Source of the DNA: Luteimonas sp. RC10 | Lineage (GTDB): Bacteria; Pseudomonadota; Gammaproteobacteria; Xanthomonadales; Xanthomonadaceae | NCBI RefSeq assembly: GCF_014192745.1 | Contig: NZ_JACHYJ010000008.1 | Location: forward strand, 124,001 to 188,000 | Length of the DNA: 64,000 nucleotides | Reading direction: 5' to 3' | Shown: positions 7,948 to 16,377 of the stretch, one piece after another | Position numbering within the stretch: position 1 is the stretch's first letter | How the letters are laid out: every line of letters begins with the position of its first letter | Notes under the pieces: generated by a model | Database searches by the model: none | The model's input: only the letters and a program-made list of their open reading frames with translations | What the model was told of the DNA's origin: nothing | Translations under genes and position numbers: made by a program

Positions 7948-10245
7948 TCAGCCCACTGCGGCGCTGTCACCGTCGTCGTTGGCCGCACTCAGGTGCTGCC
8001 ACAGATGCTTCATGGCCTCGTCGAACGGGGCATCGATCGAACGCACCAGCGCACGCCCGGCCCCGACCAAGGCGGCCAGTTCCTCGGGCGAGACGACCAT
8101 CCGACGCACACCGCGCCGGTTGACGATCAGCAGCCGCGAGGTCAGCGGACTGATCCATGCCACCCGGGCCACCGATTGGCGACCGTGCTCGTCGATCAGC
8201 CGCAGGCCCTGGCCGGGGCGCAACTGGCGCATCCGTGCGGCGATGGTCGGATCGAAGGCCGGCGTCGCCGTGCCGTCCACCAGGCGCAGCAGGGGGTCGG
8301 ACGGCTCGTCCAGCGCCTCGTCCTCCGACAGCGGCGTATGCATGCGCCGGGGCGCATCGCAACGCGCGAGCGCAGCGACGATGCGCGTGACCTCCTCGCG
8401 CGCGGCGGCCGCATCGAGGCCACCGCTGGCGTAGCAATCGGCCAGCGGCCCTTGCAGCGCGCGCAGGGACGCGGCCACTGCGTCGCCATCGGCCGCGGCG
8501 GCGTCGAGATCGATGCCGATCATCGCATCGCCGATCGCGACCGCGGCGCGGTGGCGCGGCGAATCGGGGCCGTCGCGCAGCCAGGTCTGGGTCAGGTGGT
8601 GGCGCCAGTGCTGATCGAGAAACCGGGCGACCGCGTCGGTCAGCGGTTGCGCGGTCATGCGCTCGGCCACGAGCATGGCCACGCCGCGGCGCGCCTGCTG
8701 CAGGCGTTCGCGGCCATGGATCGCCTCGGCGGCGCGGCGCTCGGCAACTTCCGTGCGACGGCGTTGCTGGTCCAGGCGCTCGCGCAATTCCTCGGCCGCG
8801 AGCGCGAACACCGCCTGGTCGGTTTCGTATTCCTCCACGACCCGGTCCACGAGCCGCCCGGCATGCTCGAGCAGGTCGCGGTCGAGCGCGGTGTCGCCGG
8901 TATTGCCGTCGCAGGCCTCGGTGACCGCATCGAGCAGCCGGCGCGCCGGATGGCCGCGCTGGCTGAACATCGATTCGTCGGTCAAGGCCACCTTGAGGCA
9001 GGGCATAACCAGTCGGCCGTAGAGATCGCGCGCCTGCTGCATCAGGTCGTTGGCCTCGAACAGCGCCTGGAACAACAGGCCGACCAGATCGATCGCGTCT
9101 TCGTCGTCGCCGCTCAGCGGCGCGCGGTCGGGATCGACACCGACGCCGCGCAGACCGCGCGCGAGTTCCAGCCGGATCACCTCACCCAATCGCCGCCGGT
9201 CGTCGCCGGCCAGCACCCGGGCATACGGCGAGGGGTCGTCGCCTTGCAGCAATCGCGCCACGCTCAGCAGCTTCGCCGCCTCGACGGCCTGGTGGGCACG
9301 GCGTGGCACATCGCGCGCGGGCGCATCCTCCACCGGAGACGCCGAGGTAGGCGCGCGTTGCGCCCGCCAGCGGTGCAGTTGCGCCCGGACCAGCGCGAGT
9401 TCGACGCCCTGCGGATCGGGATCGGTCGTGTCGGGACCACCGGCGGCCAACAGCCGGACCAGATCCGCCGACAACGGCCCCTGCACGGGCGGGGCGGCGT
9501 CGGCCGTGGCCGCCCGCACCTCGGCCAGCCCACCCTCGGGTTGCCACGTCGCCTCGCGGCCACCACGGTCGGCAGCCGGTGTGCTCGGCACCGGCCCGAA
9601 CGCGTTGTCGAGCAAGGTATCGGCGCGGGCGTAGAGCCCGGCGAGAACCGCCGGCAGTCGTGCGCCGAGTTGCTCGAACAGCCGGGTGCGCAGGTCGCGC
9701 GGCAGCGCGTCGGGATCGAGCAGACCGGCGAACGCCTGGACCGGCACGAGCGGACGCAGCGGATGCGCCGCGCCATCGGCGACACCCAGGCGCGATGCCA
9801 GCCCCGCCATCCGGCCATCGAGCACGGTCAACGGGCCCAGCCATTGGTGTTCGAGCAGGTCGACCTGCTGTTGGACCGCAAGATGCAGTTCCAGCTGGCC
9901 TTCGGACATCAGCGCCATCGCGTCGTGCGCCGGCCGCGGCGGGGGGGCGCTGCGCCAACATTCGAAGGCCGCCTCGATCGCGGCACGGAAGCTCGCCGCC
10001 AGCACCGGCGCACGCATGCGCAATGCGCGCGCAGCCAATCGTGCGTCCTGTGCGGCCATGTAGTCGGCGGCAGCGCCAAGCGCATCGCGTTCGACCTGGG
10101 TCTCGACCTCATCCCACAGCGTCGACAACACCTCGCCCAGCGCCGTCACCGCGTCGCGTCGCAGCGCGTCGAACACCGCCTCGGGCTCGCCCGGCGCAGG
10201 TCGGCGCGAAGGCGGCGCCGGACCGATGTCGTGGGGATGCGTCAT
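7948..10245 (-). CDS. DUF1631 family protein
   Basis: A 765-residue protein of the DUF1631 family, common in Xanthomonadaceae and other proteobacteria and of unknown function. It is mainly helical with no signal peptide or membrane helix. The last ~100 residues look like a beta-barrel, PilZ-like region (LRPGQGLRLIDEHGRQ, VARVAWISPLTSRLLIVNRRG). A c-di-GMP link is therefore conceivable but unproven; I do not see an RxxxR/DxSxxG pair in the expected form. The frame stays open far upstream, but the ATG at 10245 is chosen: the upstream part is antisense to the nitroreductase gene. It is divergent from that gene. Confidence 0.85.
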   Translation of the reverse strand: MTHPHDIGPAPPSRRPAPGEPEAVFDALRRDAVTALGEVLSTLWDEVETQVERDALGAAADYMAAQDARLAARALRMRAPVLAASFRAAIEAAFECWRSAPPPRPAHDAMALMSEGQLELHLAVQQQVDLLEHQWLGPLTVLDGRMAGLASRLGVADGAAHPLRPLVPVQAFAGLLDPDALPRDLRTRLFEQLGARLPAVLAGLYARADTLLDNAFGPVPSTPAADRGGREATWQPEGGLAEVRAATADAAPPVQGPLSADLVRLLAAGGPDTTDPDPQGVELALVRAQLHRWRAQRAPTSASPVEDAPARDVPRRAHQAVEAAKLLSVARLLQGDDPSPYARVLAGDDRRRLGEVIRLELARGLRGVGVDPDRAPLSGDDEDAIDLVGLLFQALFEANDLMQQARDLYGRLVMPCLKVALTDESMFSQRGHPARRLLDAVTEACDGNTGDTALDRDLLEHAGRLVDRVVEEYETDQAVFALAAEELRERLDQQRRRTEVAERRAAEAIHGRERLQQARRGVAMLVAERMTAQPLTDAVARFLDQHWRHHLTQTWLRDGPDSPRHRAAVAIGDAMIGIDLDAAAADGDAVAASLRALQGPLADCYASGGLDAAAAREEVTRIVAALARCDAPRRMHTPLSEDEALDEPSDPLLRLVDGTATPAFDPTIAARMRQLRPGQGLRLIDEHGRQSVARVAWISPLTSRLLIVNRRGVRRMVVSPEELAALVGAGRALVRSIDAPFDEAMKHLWQHLSAANDDGDSAAVG

Positions 10246-10316
10246 CTTGGGGGAGAATCGGGGGATGGGGCACAGCGCCCCCGCACTTAGCTTTCCGAAA
10301 CCAGAGGCACAAGTCC

Positions 10317-10910
10317 GTGACGATACTCCCAAATGCTGAACGCCTTCTCGACGCGCTCGATGCGCGGCGTTCGGTGCCGGCGCGCCAGCTCGATGCGCCA
10401 GGACCCGACGACGCGACCCTGCAGCGCATGCTGCGCTCGGCGGTGCGGGTCCCCGACCACGGCAAGCGGGTGCCGTTCCGGTTCCTGCGCATCGCCGGCG
10501 ACGCGCGCCACGCGCTCGGTGAACGGTTGGTGGCCCGCGCCCGCGCACGCGATCCGGAGATCGGCGCCGGCGCGCTCGACAAGGACCGCCACCGGTTCTC
10601 GCACGCGCCGCTGGTGATCGCGGTCGTCGCGATCCTGGACCCGCACGACACCGCGATCCCCGACATCGAGCGGCTGCTGACCGCCGGCAGCGTGTGCTTT
10701 GCACTGCTGCAGGCCGCGCAGGCCTGTGGCTTCGGCGCATCCTGGCTGACCGGCTGGCCGGCTTACGACGGCGAGATCCTCGCCACGCTCGGCCTGGGCG
10801 AGCACGAACGCATCGCCGGCTTCATCCACATCGGCAGCCCGCGGCTGGATCCGCCCGAACGCGAGCGACCCGACCCGGCCGCGCTGCTGCAGGACTGGGT
10901 CGCGCCGTGA
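10317..10910 (+). CDS. Nitroreductase family protein
   Basis: A 197-residue FMN-dependent nitroreductase-like oxidoreductase. The N-terminal LLDALDARRSVPARQL (R-R-S) motif binds the FMN phosphate. The PDHGKRVPFRFLRI and HAPLVIAVVAIL segments, and the later AAQACGFGASWLTGW motif, match the short YdjA-like branch. It starts with GTG at 10317; no better start exists in frame. Its stop overlaps the GTG of the downstream exonuclease gene (GTGA). The family reduces nitro compounds, flavins or quinones with NAD(P)H; the substrate here is unknown. Confidence 0.85.
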   Translation: MTILPNAERLLDALDARRSVPARQLDAPGPDDATLQRMLRSAVRVPDHGKRVPFRFLRIAGDARHALGERLVARARARDPEIGAGALDKDRHRFSHAPLVIAVVAILDPHDTAIPDIERLLTAGSVCFALLQAAQACGFGASWLTGWPAYDGEILATLGLGEHERIAGFIHIGSPRLDPPERERPDPAALLQDWVAP

Positions 10911-11863
10911 GTCTGACGCCCCCCGCCGTCCAGTCGTCCGCCCCGCCGCCGACCGCCCCGCTGTACCTGGTCGACGCCAGCCTCTACGTGTTCCGCGCCT
11001 GGCACTCGATGCCCGACGAGTTCCACGACGCCGAGGGCTGGCCGACCAATGCCGTGCAGGGCTTCGCACGGTTTCTCGCCGAACTGATCGAGCGCGAGCG
11101 CCCGCGGCACATCGCGATCGCCTTCGACGAAGCGCTCGACAGCTGTTTCCGCAATCGCCTGTACCCGGCCTACAAGGCCAATCGCCCGCCCGCGCCGGAC
11201 GCATTGCGCCGGCAGTTCGCGCACTGCAAGGCGCTGTGCCGCGCGCTCGGCCTGGTCGTGCTCGCCGACACCGAGTACGAAGCCGACGATCTGATCGGCA
11301 GCGCGTTGCAGGCCGGTCGCCGCCGCGCGCACCACGGCGTCATCGTCTCGGCCGACAAGGACCTGTCGCAATTGCTCCAGGGCGCCGACGAGCAGTGGGA
11401 CTACGCTCGCGGCCAGCGCTGGACGGCGGCCGGCGTGCGGGCACGCCACGGCGTGGAGGCGCATCAGATCGCCGACTACCTCGCGCTGTGCGGCGACGCG
11501 ATCGACAACATCCCCGGCGTGCCGGGCATCGGCTGCAAGACCGCGGCCAGCCTGCTGCACCACTTCGGCACGCTCGACGCGCTGCTGGCGCGCAGCGACG
11601 AGATCGGGTTCCTGCGTTTCCGCGGCGCCGCCCAGGCGGCGGCGAAGTTGCGCCAGCACGCCGACGCTGCGCAGTTGTATCGACAGCTGACGACGATCGC
11701 CTGCGACGCGCCACTGGGCGAGGGCGCGGACGGCTTCGCGCGGCGCGACGGCGATGCGCAGGCGTTGTCGGCGCTGTGCACCGCGTTGCGTTTCGGTCCG
11801 CTGACCCGGCGGCGCCTGTACGCCGCGGCCGGCCTGACCTGGGCGCCGGTGGCCGAAGCCTGA
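10907..11863 (+). CDS. 5'-3' exonuclease / flap endonuclease (PolA-like N-domain)
   Basis: A 318-residue stand-alone 5' nuclease of the PolI N-terminal type. It has the metal-binding start LYLVDASLYVFRAWH, the helical-arch region with YKANRP, acidic residues in EYEADDLIG and VSADKDLSQLL, and the helix-three-turn-helix GDAIDNIPGVPGIGCKTAA. GTG start at 10907 overlaps the nitroreductase stop. It has a longer N-terminus than ExoIX. Likely role is removal of flaps or RNA primers in DNA repair, as a paralogue of the PolA exonuclease domain. Confidence 0.9.
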   Translation: MSLTPPAVQSSAPPPTAPLYLVDASLYVFRAWHSMPDEFHDAEGWPTNAVQGFARFLAELIERERPRHIAIAFDEALDSCFRNRLYPAYKANRPPAPDALRRQFAHCKALCRALGLVVLADTEYEADDLIGSALQAGRRRAHHGVIVSADKDLSQLLQGADEQWDYARGQRWTAAGVRARHGVEAHQIADYLALCGDAIDNIPGVPGIGCKTAASLLHHFGTLDALLARSDEIGFLRFRGAAQAAAKLRQHADAAQLYRQLTTIACDAPLGEGADGFARRDGDAQALSALCTALRFGPLTRRRLYAAAGLTWAPVAEA

Positions 11864-11905
11864 CCGGCGCGCCGCCGCGTGCTATCGACGCTGCGGCCGG
11901 GGGAC

Positions 11906-11911
11906 TACCAT
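11906..11911 (+). promoter_or_regulatory. -10-like hexamer directly before a Nudix gene
   Basis: TACCAT lies six bases before the ATG at 11918, with no Shine-Dalgarno sequence. This is consistent with leaderless transcription. Confidence 0.35.
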
Positions 11912-11917
11912 CGACGC

Positions 11918-12484
11918 ATGACGAACCAGAACACGGGACCCGCCGACGCGGCGGAGGTGCTCTACCAGGGCGACTGGCTGCGGCTGGTGCGCCGGGGCAA
12001 GTGGGAATCATGCGAGCGCACGCACGGCGGCAACGGCATGGCGGTGCTGATCATTGCGGTCACGCCGGACGACGAGGTGCTGTTCGTCGAGCAGTACCGC
12101 GTGCCGCTGGGTGCGCGCACGATCGAGATGCCTGCCGGCCTGGTCGGCGACCACGGCAGCTCCGATTCGCTTGAGGACGCGGCCCGGCGCGAGTTGATCG
12201 AGGAGACCGGCTGGTCGGCCGGGCGTGTCGATGTGCTGCTGACCGGCCCGACGACGGCGGGCATGAGCAACGAGCGCGTGGCCTTCGTCCGCGCCCGCGA
12301 ACTGACCCGGGTCGGCAAAGGCGGCGGCATCGATGACGAGGACATCATCGTCCACACCGTGCCGCGCGCCACCGCGCCGGCCTGGCTGATGCGCAAGCAT
12401 GCCGAAGGCTACGAGCTCGATCTCAAACTCTGGGCGGGGCTGTGGATGATCGACCACCAGCCCGACGGCACACCGGTCGACTGA
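11918..12484 (+). CDS. Nudix hydrolase, ADP-ribose pyrophosphatase-like
   Basis: A 188-residue Nudix protein. The box reads G-x5-D-x7-REL-x-EE-x-G-W: the metal-binding REL..EE core is intact, while the first glutamate of the classical pattern is an aspartate. The LFVEQYRVPLGARTIEMPAGLVG segment before the box is typical of ADP-sugar pyrophosphatases (NudF/YffH branch). The ATG at 11918 lacks a Shine-Dalgarno sequence but has a -10-like hexamer six bases away. The likely reaction is hydrolysis of ADP-ribose or another nucleoside diphosphate derivative; the exact substrate is not determined. Confidence 0.85.
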   Translation: MTNQNTGPADAAEVLYQGDWLRLVRRGKWESCERTHGGNGMAVLIIAVTPDDEVLFVEQYRVPLGARTIEMPAGLVGDHGSSDSLEDAARRELIEETGWSAGRVDVLLTGPTTAGMSNERVAFVRARELTRVGKGGGIDDEDIIVHTVPRATAPAWLMRKHAEGYELDLKLWAGLWMIDHQPDGTPVD

Positions 12485-12522
12485 CGGTCATGGGCCGGGC
12501 CTGCGCCCGGCACCACCTGCAC

Positions 12523-12753
12523 TCAGGCCTTCTTGAGGAACTCGGTGCGCAGCACCAGGCCCTTGACCTTCTCGGCGTTGCACTCGATCAGGTCGGCGTC
12601 GTCGGTGAGACGGATGTTCTTGACCAGCGTGCCGCGCTTGAGCGTGACGTTGGTGCCCTTGACCTTGAGGTCCTTGATCAGCGTGACCGAGTCGCCGTCG
12701 GCGAGCGCGGTGCCGTTGCTGTCCTTGACGACGAGGGTGTCTTCTTCCGACAT
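12523..12753 (-). CDS. PhnA-type (YjdM C-terminal domain) small protein
   Basis: A 76-residue protein that matches only the C-terminal SH3-like domain of PhnA/YjdM (VKDSNGTALADGDSVTLIKD, then LKRGTLVKNIRL, and a C-terminal FLKKA). The N-terminal zinc ribbon of E. coli YjdM is absent, as is usual in this lineage. Despite the name, involvement in phosphonate use is not supported. It is transcribed toward the Nudix gene and lies downstream of the proline iminopeptidase region. Confidence 0.85.
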   Translation of the reverse strand: MSEEDTLVVKDSNGTALADGDSVTLIKDLKVKGTNVTLKRGTLVKNIRLTDDADLIECNAEKVKGLVLRTEFLKKA

Positions 12754-12860
12754 GGTGCGATGTCCCGTGGTGTGCGCCGGTGTCCGGCGCATGAGCAGTG
12801 GATACGTGCCACGCGAGCGCGCGTGGATGATCGCGCCCGCGCATGCGGGCGCGCAGTGGA

Positions 12861-13802
12861 TCAGGCGAAGCGGTCGGTCGCGCGGACCAGCGCGTCGATG
12901 TTCTCCGCTTCGAACGCCGAATGGCCCGAGGCCGGCGTGATCACCAGCTCGGCCTTCGGCCAGACCTGGTGCAGGTCCCAGGCGTTCTGCACCGGGCAGA
13001 CGACGTCGTAGCGGCCGTGCACGATGACGCCCGGGATGTCGACGATGCGATAGGCGTCGCGCAGCAACTGGTCGTCGACCTCGAAGAAACCGCCGTTGAC
13101 GAAATAGTGGTTCTCGATGCGTGCAAACGCGAGCGCGAACCGCGCATCGGCATGGCTGCCGGCGAAGTCCTCGTCGATGTGCAGGAAGCTCGTGGCGCCT
13201 TCCCAGACGCTCCACGCGCGGGCCGCGTCCAGGCGCACGCCTTCGTCGTCGCTGGTCAGACGCTTGTGGAACGCGGTGATCAGATCGCCACGCTCGTTCT
13301 GCGGAATCGCGGCGATGTACTGCTGCCAGGCTTCCGGGAACAGCCGCGACGCGCCTTCCTGGTAGAACCATTCCAGTTCCCAGCGACGCAACATGAAAAT
13401 GCCGCGCAGGACCAGTTCGGTGACCCGGCGCGCGTGGCTCTGGGCGTAGGCCAGCGCCAGCGTCGAGCCCCACGAACCACCAAAGACCTGCCACTGCTCG
13501 ATGCCCAGGTGCTCGCGCAGGCGCTCGATGTCGGCGACCAGATCCCAGGTGGTGTTGGCGACGAGATCGGCATGTGGCGTCGAGCGCCCGGCGCCACGCT
13601 GGTCGAACAGCACGATGCGGTACTTCGCCGGATCGTGGAAGCAGCGCATCTTCGGACTGCAACCGCCACCCGGGCCGCCATGCAGCAGCACGACCGGCTT
13701 GCCCTTCGGGTTGCCGCACTGTTCGTAGTACAGGACGTGTCGATCGTCGACGGCCAGCGAACCGGTGTCGTAGGGCTCGATGGCGGGATAGAGCTGTCGC
13801 AT
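12861..13802 (-). CDS. pip: Proline iminopeptidase
   Basis: A 313-residue alpha/beta-hydrolase of peptidase family S33. The oxyanion motif HGGPGGG is at residues 41-47, the nucleophile Ser110 is in GGSWGS, and the acid in GRYDVVCP and the base in SGHSAFE complete the triad. The length and the opening LYPAIEPYDTGSLAVDD match bacterial cytosolic proline iminopeptidases. It releases N-terminal proline from peptides. A -10-like TAGAAT lies about 33 bases upstream of the ATG on the same strand. It is followed by the PhnA-like gene. Confidence 0.94.
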   Translation of the reverse strand: MRQLYPAIEPYDTGSLAVDDRHVLYYEQCGNPKGKPVVLLHGGPGGGCSPKMRCFHDPAKYRIVLFDQRGAGRSTPHADLVANTTWDLVADIERLREHLGIEQWQVFGGSWGSTLALAYAQSHARRVTELVLRGIFMLRRWELEWFYQEGASRLFPEAWQQYIAAIPQNERGDLITAFHKRLTSDDEGVRLDAARAWSVWEGATSFLHIDEDFAGSHADARFALAFARIENHYFVNGGFFEVDDQLLRDAYRIVDIPGVIVHGRYDVVCPVQNAWDLHQVWPKAELVITPASGHSAFEAENIDALVRATDRFA

Positions 13803-13847
13803 GCACGGGCATCCGAAAGGAACCGGCCGCCATTCTATCAGCCGCGC

Positions 13848-14687
13848 TCAGGCGCCTCCGGCGCGTCCGAAGGTCACGCGGTCGCGCTGTTCGAGATCGC
13901 GCGCGGTCTCCACGTCGGCAAGCCCGGCCGCCTCGAACAGCGCGCGTACCGCCGTGCCTTGTGCCAGTCCGTGCTCGACCAGCAGCCAACCGCCTGGGCG
14001 CAGGTGCGCACAGGCACCGCCGGCCAGCACGCGGATCGCATCGAGGCCGTCGTCGCCGGAGGCCAGTGCGGTCGGCGGCTCGAAGCGCAGGTCGCCACGG
14101 GCCAGGTGCGCATCGCCCGCCTCGATATACGGCGGGTTGCTGACCAGCACATCGAAGCGCCGGCCCGCAAGCGGCGCGTACCAGTCGCCGGCCAGGAACG
14201 TCACGCGCGCCAGCCCCAGTTCGGCGGCGTTGGCGCGCGCGACGGCGAGCGCATCCTCGCTCAGGTCGGTCGCCACCACCTCGACGTCCGGGCGCTCGAC
14301 CGCAAGCGCGAGCGCGACCGCGCCGCTACCAGTGCCCAGGTCGGCAACCGCGGCGTCGGGCCCGGCCGGCAGCCGCGCCAGCGCCAGCTCGACCAGCCGC
14401 TCGGTCTCGGGCCGGGGAATCAGCGTCGCGGGCGACACCGCCAGGTCGAACCGCCAGAAGCCGCGGCGCCCGATCAGGTAGGCGACCGGCTCGCCGGCAG
14501 CGCGACGCGCCACCAACGTTTCGAAACGTGCGGCCAATGCCGGTTCGATCGGGTCGTCGCCATGCGCGAACAGCCAGCTGTGCGGACGCCCGACGGCGTG
14601 CGCGAGCAGCCAGCGGGCATCGGTGGCGTCGATGCGCGACGCAGCCGCGCGCAGCACCGCATCGAGTCGGGGAGAAGGCGTATCCAT
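13848..14687 (-). CDS. prmC: Release factor glutamine methyltransferase
   Basis: A 279-residue SAM-dependent methyltransferase. It has a helical N-domain, the PRPETE motif at 91-96, SAM motif I DLGTGSG at 116-122, and the catalytic NPPY at 184-187. It methylates the glutamine of the GGQ loop of RF1 and RF2 in the cytoplasm. Here it is not next to prfA; it is followed on the same strand by the iminopeptidase gene. The start at 14687 is preceded by TACGAT at eight bases and no ribosome binding site. Confidence 0.95.
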   Translation of the reverse strand: MDTPSPRLDAVLRAAASRIDATDARWLLAHAVGRPHSWLFAHGDDPIEPALAARFETLVARRAAGEPVAYLIGRRGFWRFDLAVSPATLIPRPETERLVELALARLPAGPDAAVADLGTGSGAVALALAVERPDVEVVATDLSEDALAVARANAAELGLARVTFLAGDWYAPLAGRRFDVLVSNPPYIEAGDAHLARGDLRFEPPTALASGDDGLDAIRVLAGGACAHLRPGGWLLVEHGLAQGTAVRALFEAAGLADVETARDLEQRDRVTFGRAGGA

Positions 14688-14695
14688 GGCTTCAC

Positions 14696-14701
14696 ATCGT
14701 A
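14696..14701 (-). promoter_or_regulatory. -10-like hexamer directly before prmC
   Basis: On the minus strand TACGAT lies eight bases before the prmC ATG, with no Shine-Dalgarno sequence. It is a candidate leaderless promoter. Confidence 0.3.
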
Positions 14702-14752
14702 GCGGCGCGGGCGTCCGGCATGGTGGTCGCCCTTTCGCTCGAGCGGCCGCCG

Positions 14753-15652
14753 ATGCCTTCTTCCTTGCGCATCTGCCTTGCGGCGCTGGTCGCGCTGATG
14801 CTATCCGCCTGCCAGAGCGCGTTCTTCGCGGTGGTCAACCGGCACAGCGATCGACCTGCAATCAGCGCGGTCTACGACGCCGACCGCGGACTGTCGCTCG
14901 ACCTCTACCGGCCGGCCGCGCCGGTCAGCGGCGCCCCAGTCGTGGTGTTCTTCTACGGCGGTTCGTGGCGGCGTGGCAGCCGCGCGCAGTACCGCTTCGT
15001 CGGCAGCCGGTTGGCGCAGCACGGCATCGTCGCGATCGTCGCCGACTACCGCACCTATCCGGCGGCCGGCTTTCCCGATTTCGTCGGCGACGCGGCGCGA
15101 GCGGTGCGCTGGACCCGCGACCATACGCAGGCCTATGGCGGCGATCCGCGGCGGCTGTTCGTCGCCGGGCATTCGGCGGGCGCACAGATCGCGGCGCTGC
15201 TGGGCACCGACGCACGTCACCTGGCCGCGGTCGGCATGGCACCGCGCGATCTGGCTGGGGTGATTGGCCTGGCCGGGCCTTACGATTTCGCGATCGACTC
15301 ACACCTGGCGCCCGTGTTCGGGCCGCGCACGCAGTGGCCCGACGCGATGCCGCTGCGATTCGTCGATGGCGACGAGCCGCCCTTCCTGTTGGTGCACGGC
15401 GATGCCGACCGCACCGTCGATGTGGACGAAAGCCGACGCCTGGACGCCGCGCTACGCCGTCACGGCGAGGCCTCGACGCTGCTGATCCTGCCCGGCGCGC
15501 ATCATTTCGCGCCGGCGGCGGCGTTCTACAACCCGGCGCGGGCGCCAACGGTGTTGCCTGCGGTGCTGGACTTCGTGTCGTCGACCGGGCGCGCAGGCAC
15601 CGAACAAGGCCCGGGTCCCCATCGGGCGGTGCCCGGTGCGCGGGCAAGATAA
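14753..15652 (+). CDS. Lipoprotein alpha/beta hydrolase (BD-FAE/esterase-like)
   Basis: A 299-residue secreted lipoprotein. The signal peptide has lipobox LSAC with Cys20. The mature part is an alpha/beta hydrolase: [13 protein letters not shown] (oxyanion region, as HGGxW), nucleophile Ser141 in GHSAG, acid in [11 protein letters not shown], and base in GAHHF. This matches the esterase/kynurenine-formamidase-like group. Serine at +2 after the Cys (CQS) does not give an inner-membrane retention Asp, so an outer-membrane location is likely. The ATG at 14753 is preferred to one at 14720 because it starts exactly at the signal peptide. The substrate is unknown. Confidence 0.85.
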   Translation: MPSSLRICLAALVALMLSACQSAFFAVVNRHSDRPAISAVYDADRGLSLDLYRPAAPVSGAPVVVFFYGGSWRRGSRAQYRFVGSRLAQHGIVAIVADYRTYPAAGFPDFVGDAARAVRWTRDHTQAYGGDPRRLFVAGHSAGAQIAALLGTDARHLAAVGMAPRDLAGVIGLAGPYDFAIDSHLAPVFGPRTQWPDAMPLRFVDGDEPPFLLVHGDADRTVDVDESRRLDAALRRHGEASTLLILPGAHHFAPAAAFYNPARAPTVLPAVLDFVSSTGRAGTEQGPGPHRAVPGARAR

Positions 15653-15691
15653 GGGTTCTCTTCCCGAGTGCGGGGCCGGGAGCTGCCTCTT

Positions 15692-15738
15692 CGGGGTCAG
15701 AGTGCAATTTCGCCTCGCGAAATTGCACTCTGACCCCG
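15692..15738. repeat. Palindromic intergenic repeat, GGGGTCAGAGT family, copy 1
   Basis: Perfect 22-base inverted arms with a three-base loop. The outer ends are GGGGTCAGAGT...ACTCTGACCCC and the inner core is GCAATTTCGC/GCGAAATTGC. A second element with the same ends but a different core lies at 57435-57500. It looks like a mobile, REP-like palindrome, or a bidirectional terminator made from one. Confidence 0.7.
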
Positions 15739-15958
15739 GTTTTATCCTGACTGACCGAGCCGGGGAGCAGTCCTGAACGCGCTGGGGCCGACGGCGCGCG
15801 ACTCTTCAAGCGGACGACTACAACCTCCATCCGAAGTCGGATTGCAAGCGTTCATGGCAGCTGACTGGTGACCGGTGACGGGTGACCGCGTCAAGCGCGC
15901 CATGGGTGAGCCCACTTTAGCTTGCGTGGCATGCCGCGCGAGTGGGCGAACGCCCGGC

Positions 15959-16155
15959 GCGCTGCGCCGGGCCGGACCGATCCGCGAAGCGGAGCGGGTG
16001 CACGCCCCAACCAAGGCAGGGAGCGCATGGATGGTGTGCGCGGCATTGCCGCGCATCCATGGGAGCGCCAGGCGCGCTTCGCGTGACCGCGCAGCGGCCT
16101 TGGCCGAGGGGAGAGCGGTTTCCGGCCGGCAGGCAGCTGCCCATGCGGAGTAAGG
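15959..16155 (+). repeat. Dispersed ~200-base GC-rich repeat, copy A
   Basis: Aligns over its whole length with the reverse complement of 55741-55940, roughly four-fifths identical by eye. Shared landmarks are GAAGCGGAGCGGG, CAAGGCAGGG, CATGGATGG, CGCGGCA-TGCCGCGCATCCATG and GCTGCCCAT. The centre folds into a hairpin around GCGCGGCA/TGCCGCGC. Confidence 0.65.
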
Positions 16156-16164
16156 CCCGCCCTC

Positions 16165-16356
16165 TCACTTGCAGACAGACAAAATGAAGGCGGCCGAAGC
16201 CGCCTTCAAAGATTCCGTGACACGTGTGGGAGGGAGGTACGGACACGGAACGGGGGTGTGCGGCCTGGACCGCGTGGGCTGGGCGGCGATAGCGCGTCGA
16301 CCAGCTCCTTGCGCCTGATATTGCTGCACTGCAACAGCCATTGCAAGCGTTTTCAT
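16165..16356 (-). CDS. Possible 63-residue small protein divergent from ahpC
   Basis: A 63-residue frame divergent from ahpC. It starts at an ATG with a strong GAGGAGG six to seven bases upstream, reading MKTLAMAVAVQQYQAQGAGR. Most of the body is polar, Pro/Arg-rich and without a known domain or clear signal peptide. A strong intrinsic terminator (16172-16208) lies inside the last ~15 codons, so full-length mRNA would end before the stop codon unless termination fails. It may therefore be a short regulatory RNA, a leader peptide, or a shorter protein. The shared promoter region with TATCGATA motifs suggests joint control with ahpC. Confidence 0.4.
   Translation of the reverse strand: MKTLAMAVAVQQYQAQGAGRRAIAAQPTRSRPHTPVPCPYLPPTRVTESLKAASAAFILSVCK
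16172..16208 (-). terminator. Intrinsic terminator of the transcript divergent from ahpC
   Basis: On the minus strand, 10-base arms TGAAGGCGGC/GCCGCCTTCA close a four-base loop and are followed by TTTTGTCTGTCT. This is the most classical intrinsic terminator in the window. It implies a real minus-strand transcript of roughly 200 bases starting near 16380. Confidence 0.65.
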
Positions 16357-16377
16357 AGGCATCCTCCTCAGCTTCCT

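Larger units (their letters stand above)
15653..16164. other. Gene-free stretch holding repeats
   Basis: About 510 bases with no convincing coding region. It contains a 22-base-arm palindrome (15692-15738) and one copy of a dispersed ~200-base repeat (15959-16155). Short open frames over it lack ribosome binding sites and resemble frames over the second repeat copy near 55.8 kb, so they are not called as genes. Confidence 0.6.

Noticed and set aside
12861..13802. Possible haloalkane dehalogenase or lipase identity for the alpha/beta hydrolase
   Set aside because: HGGPGGG, GGSWGS and the full-length alignment pattern fit proline iminopeptidase specifically.
15742..16187. Short frames in the gap before ahpC as small genes
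   Set aside because: They lack ribosome binding sites, overlap on both strands, and lie on the dispersed repeat that recurs near 55.8 kb.
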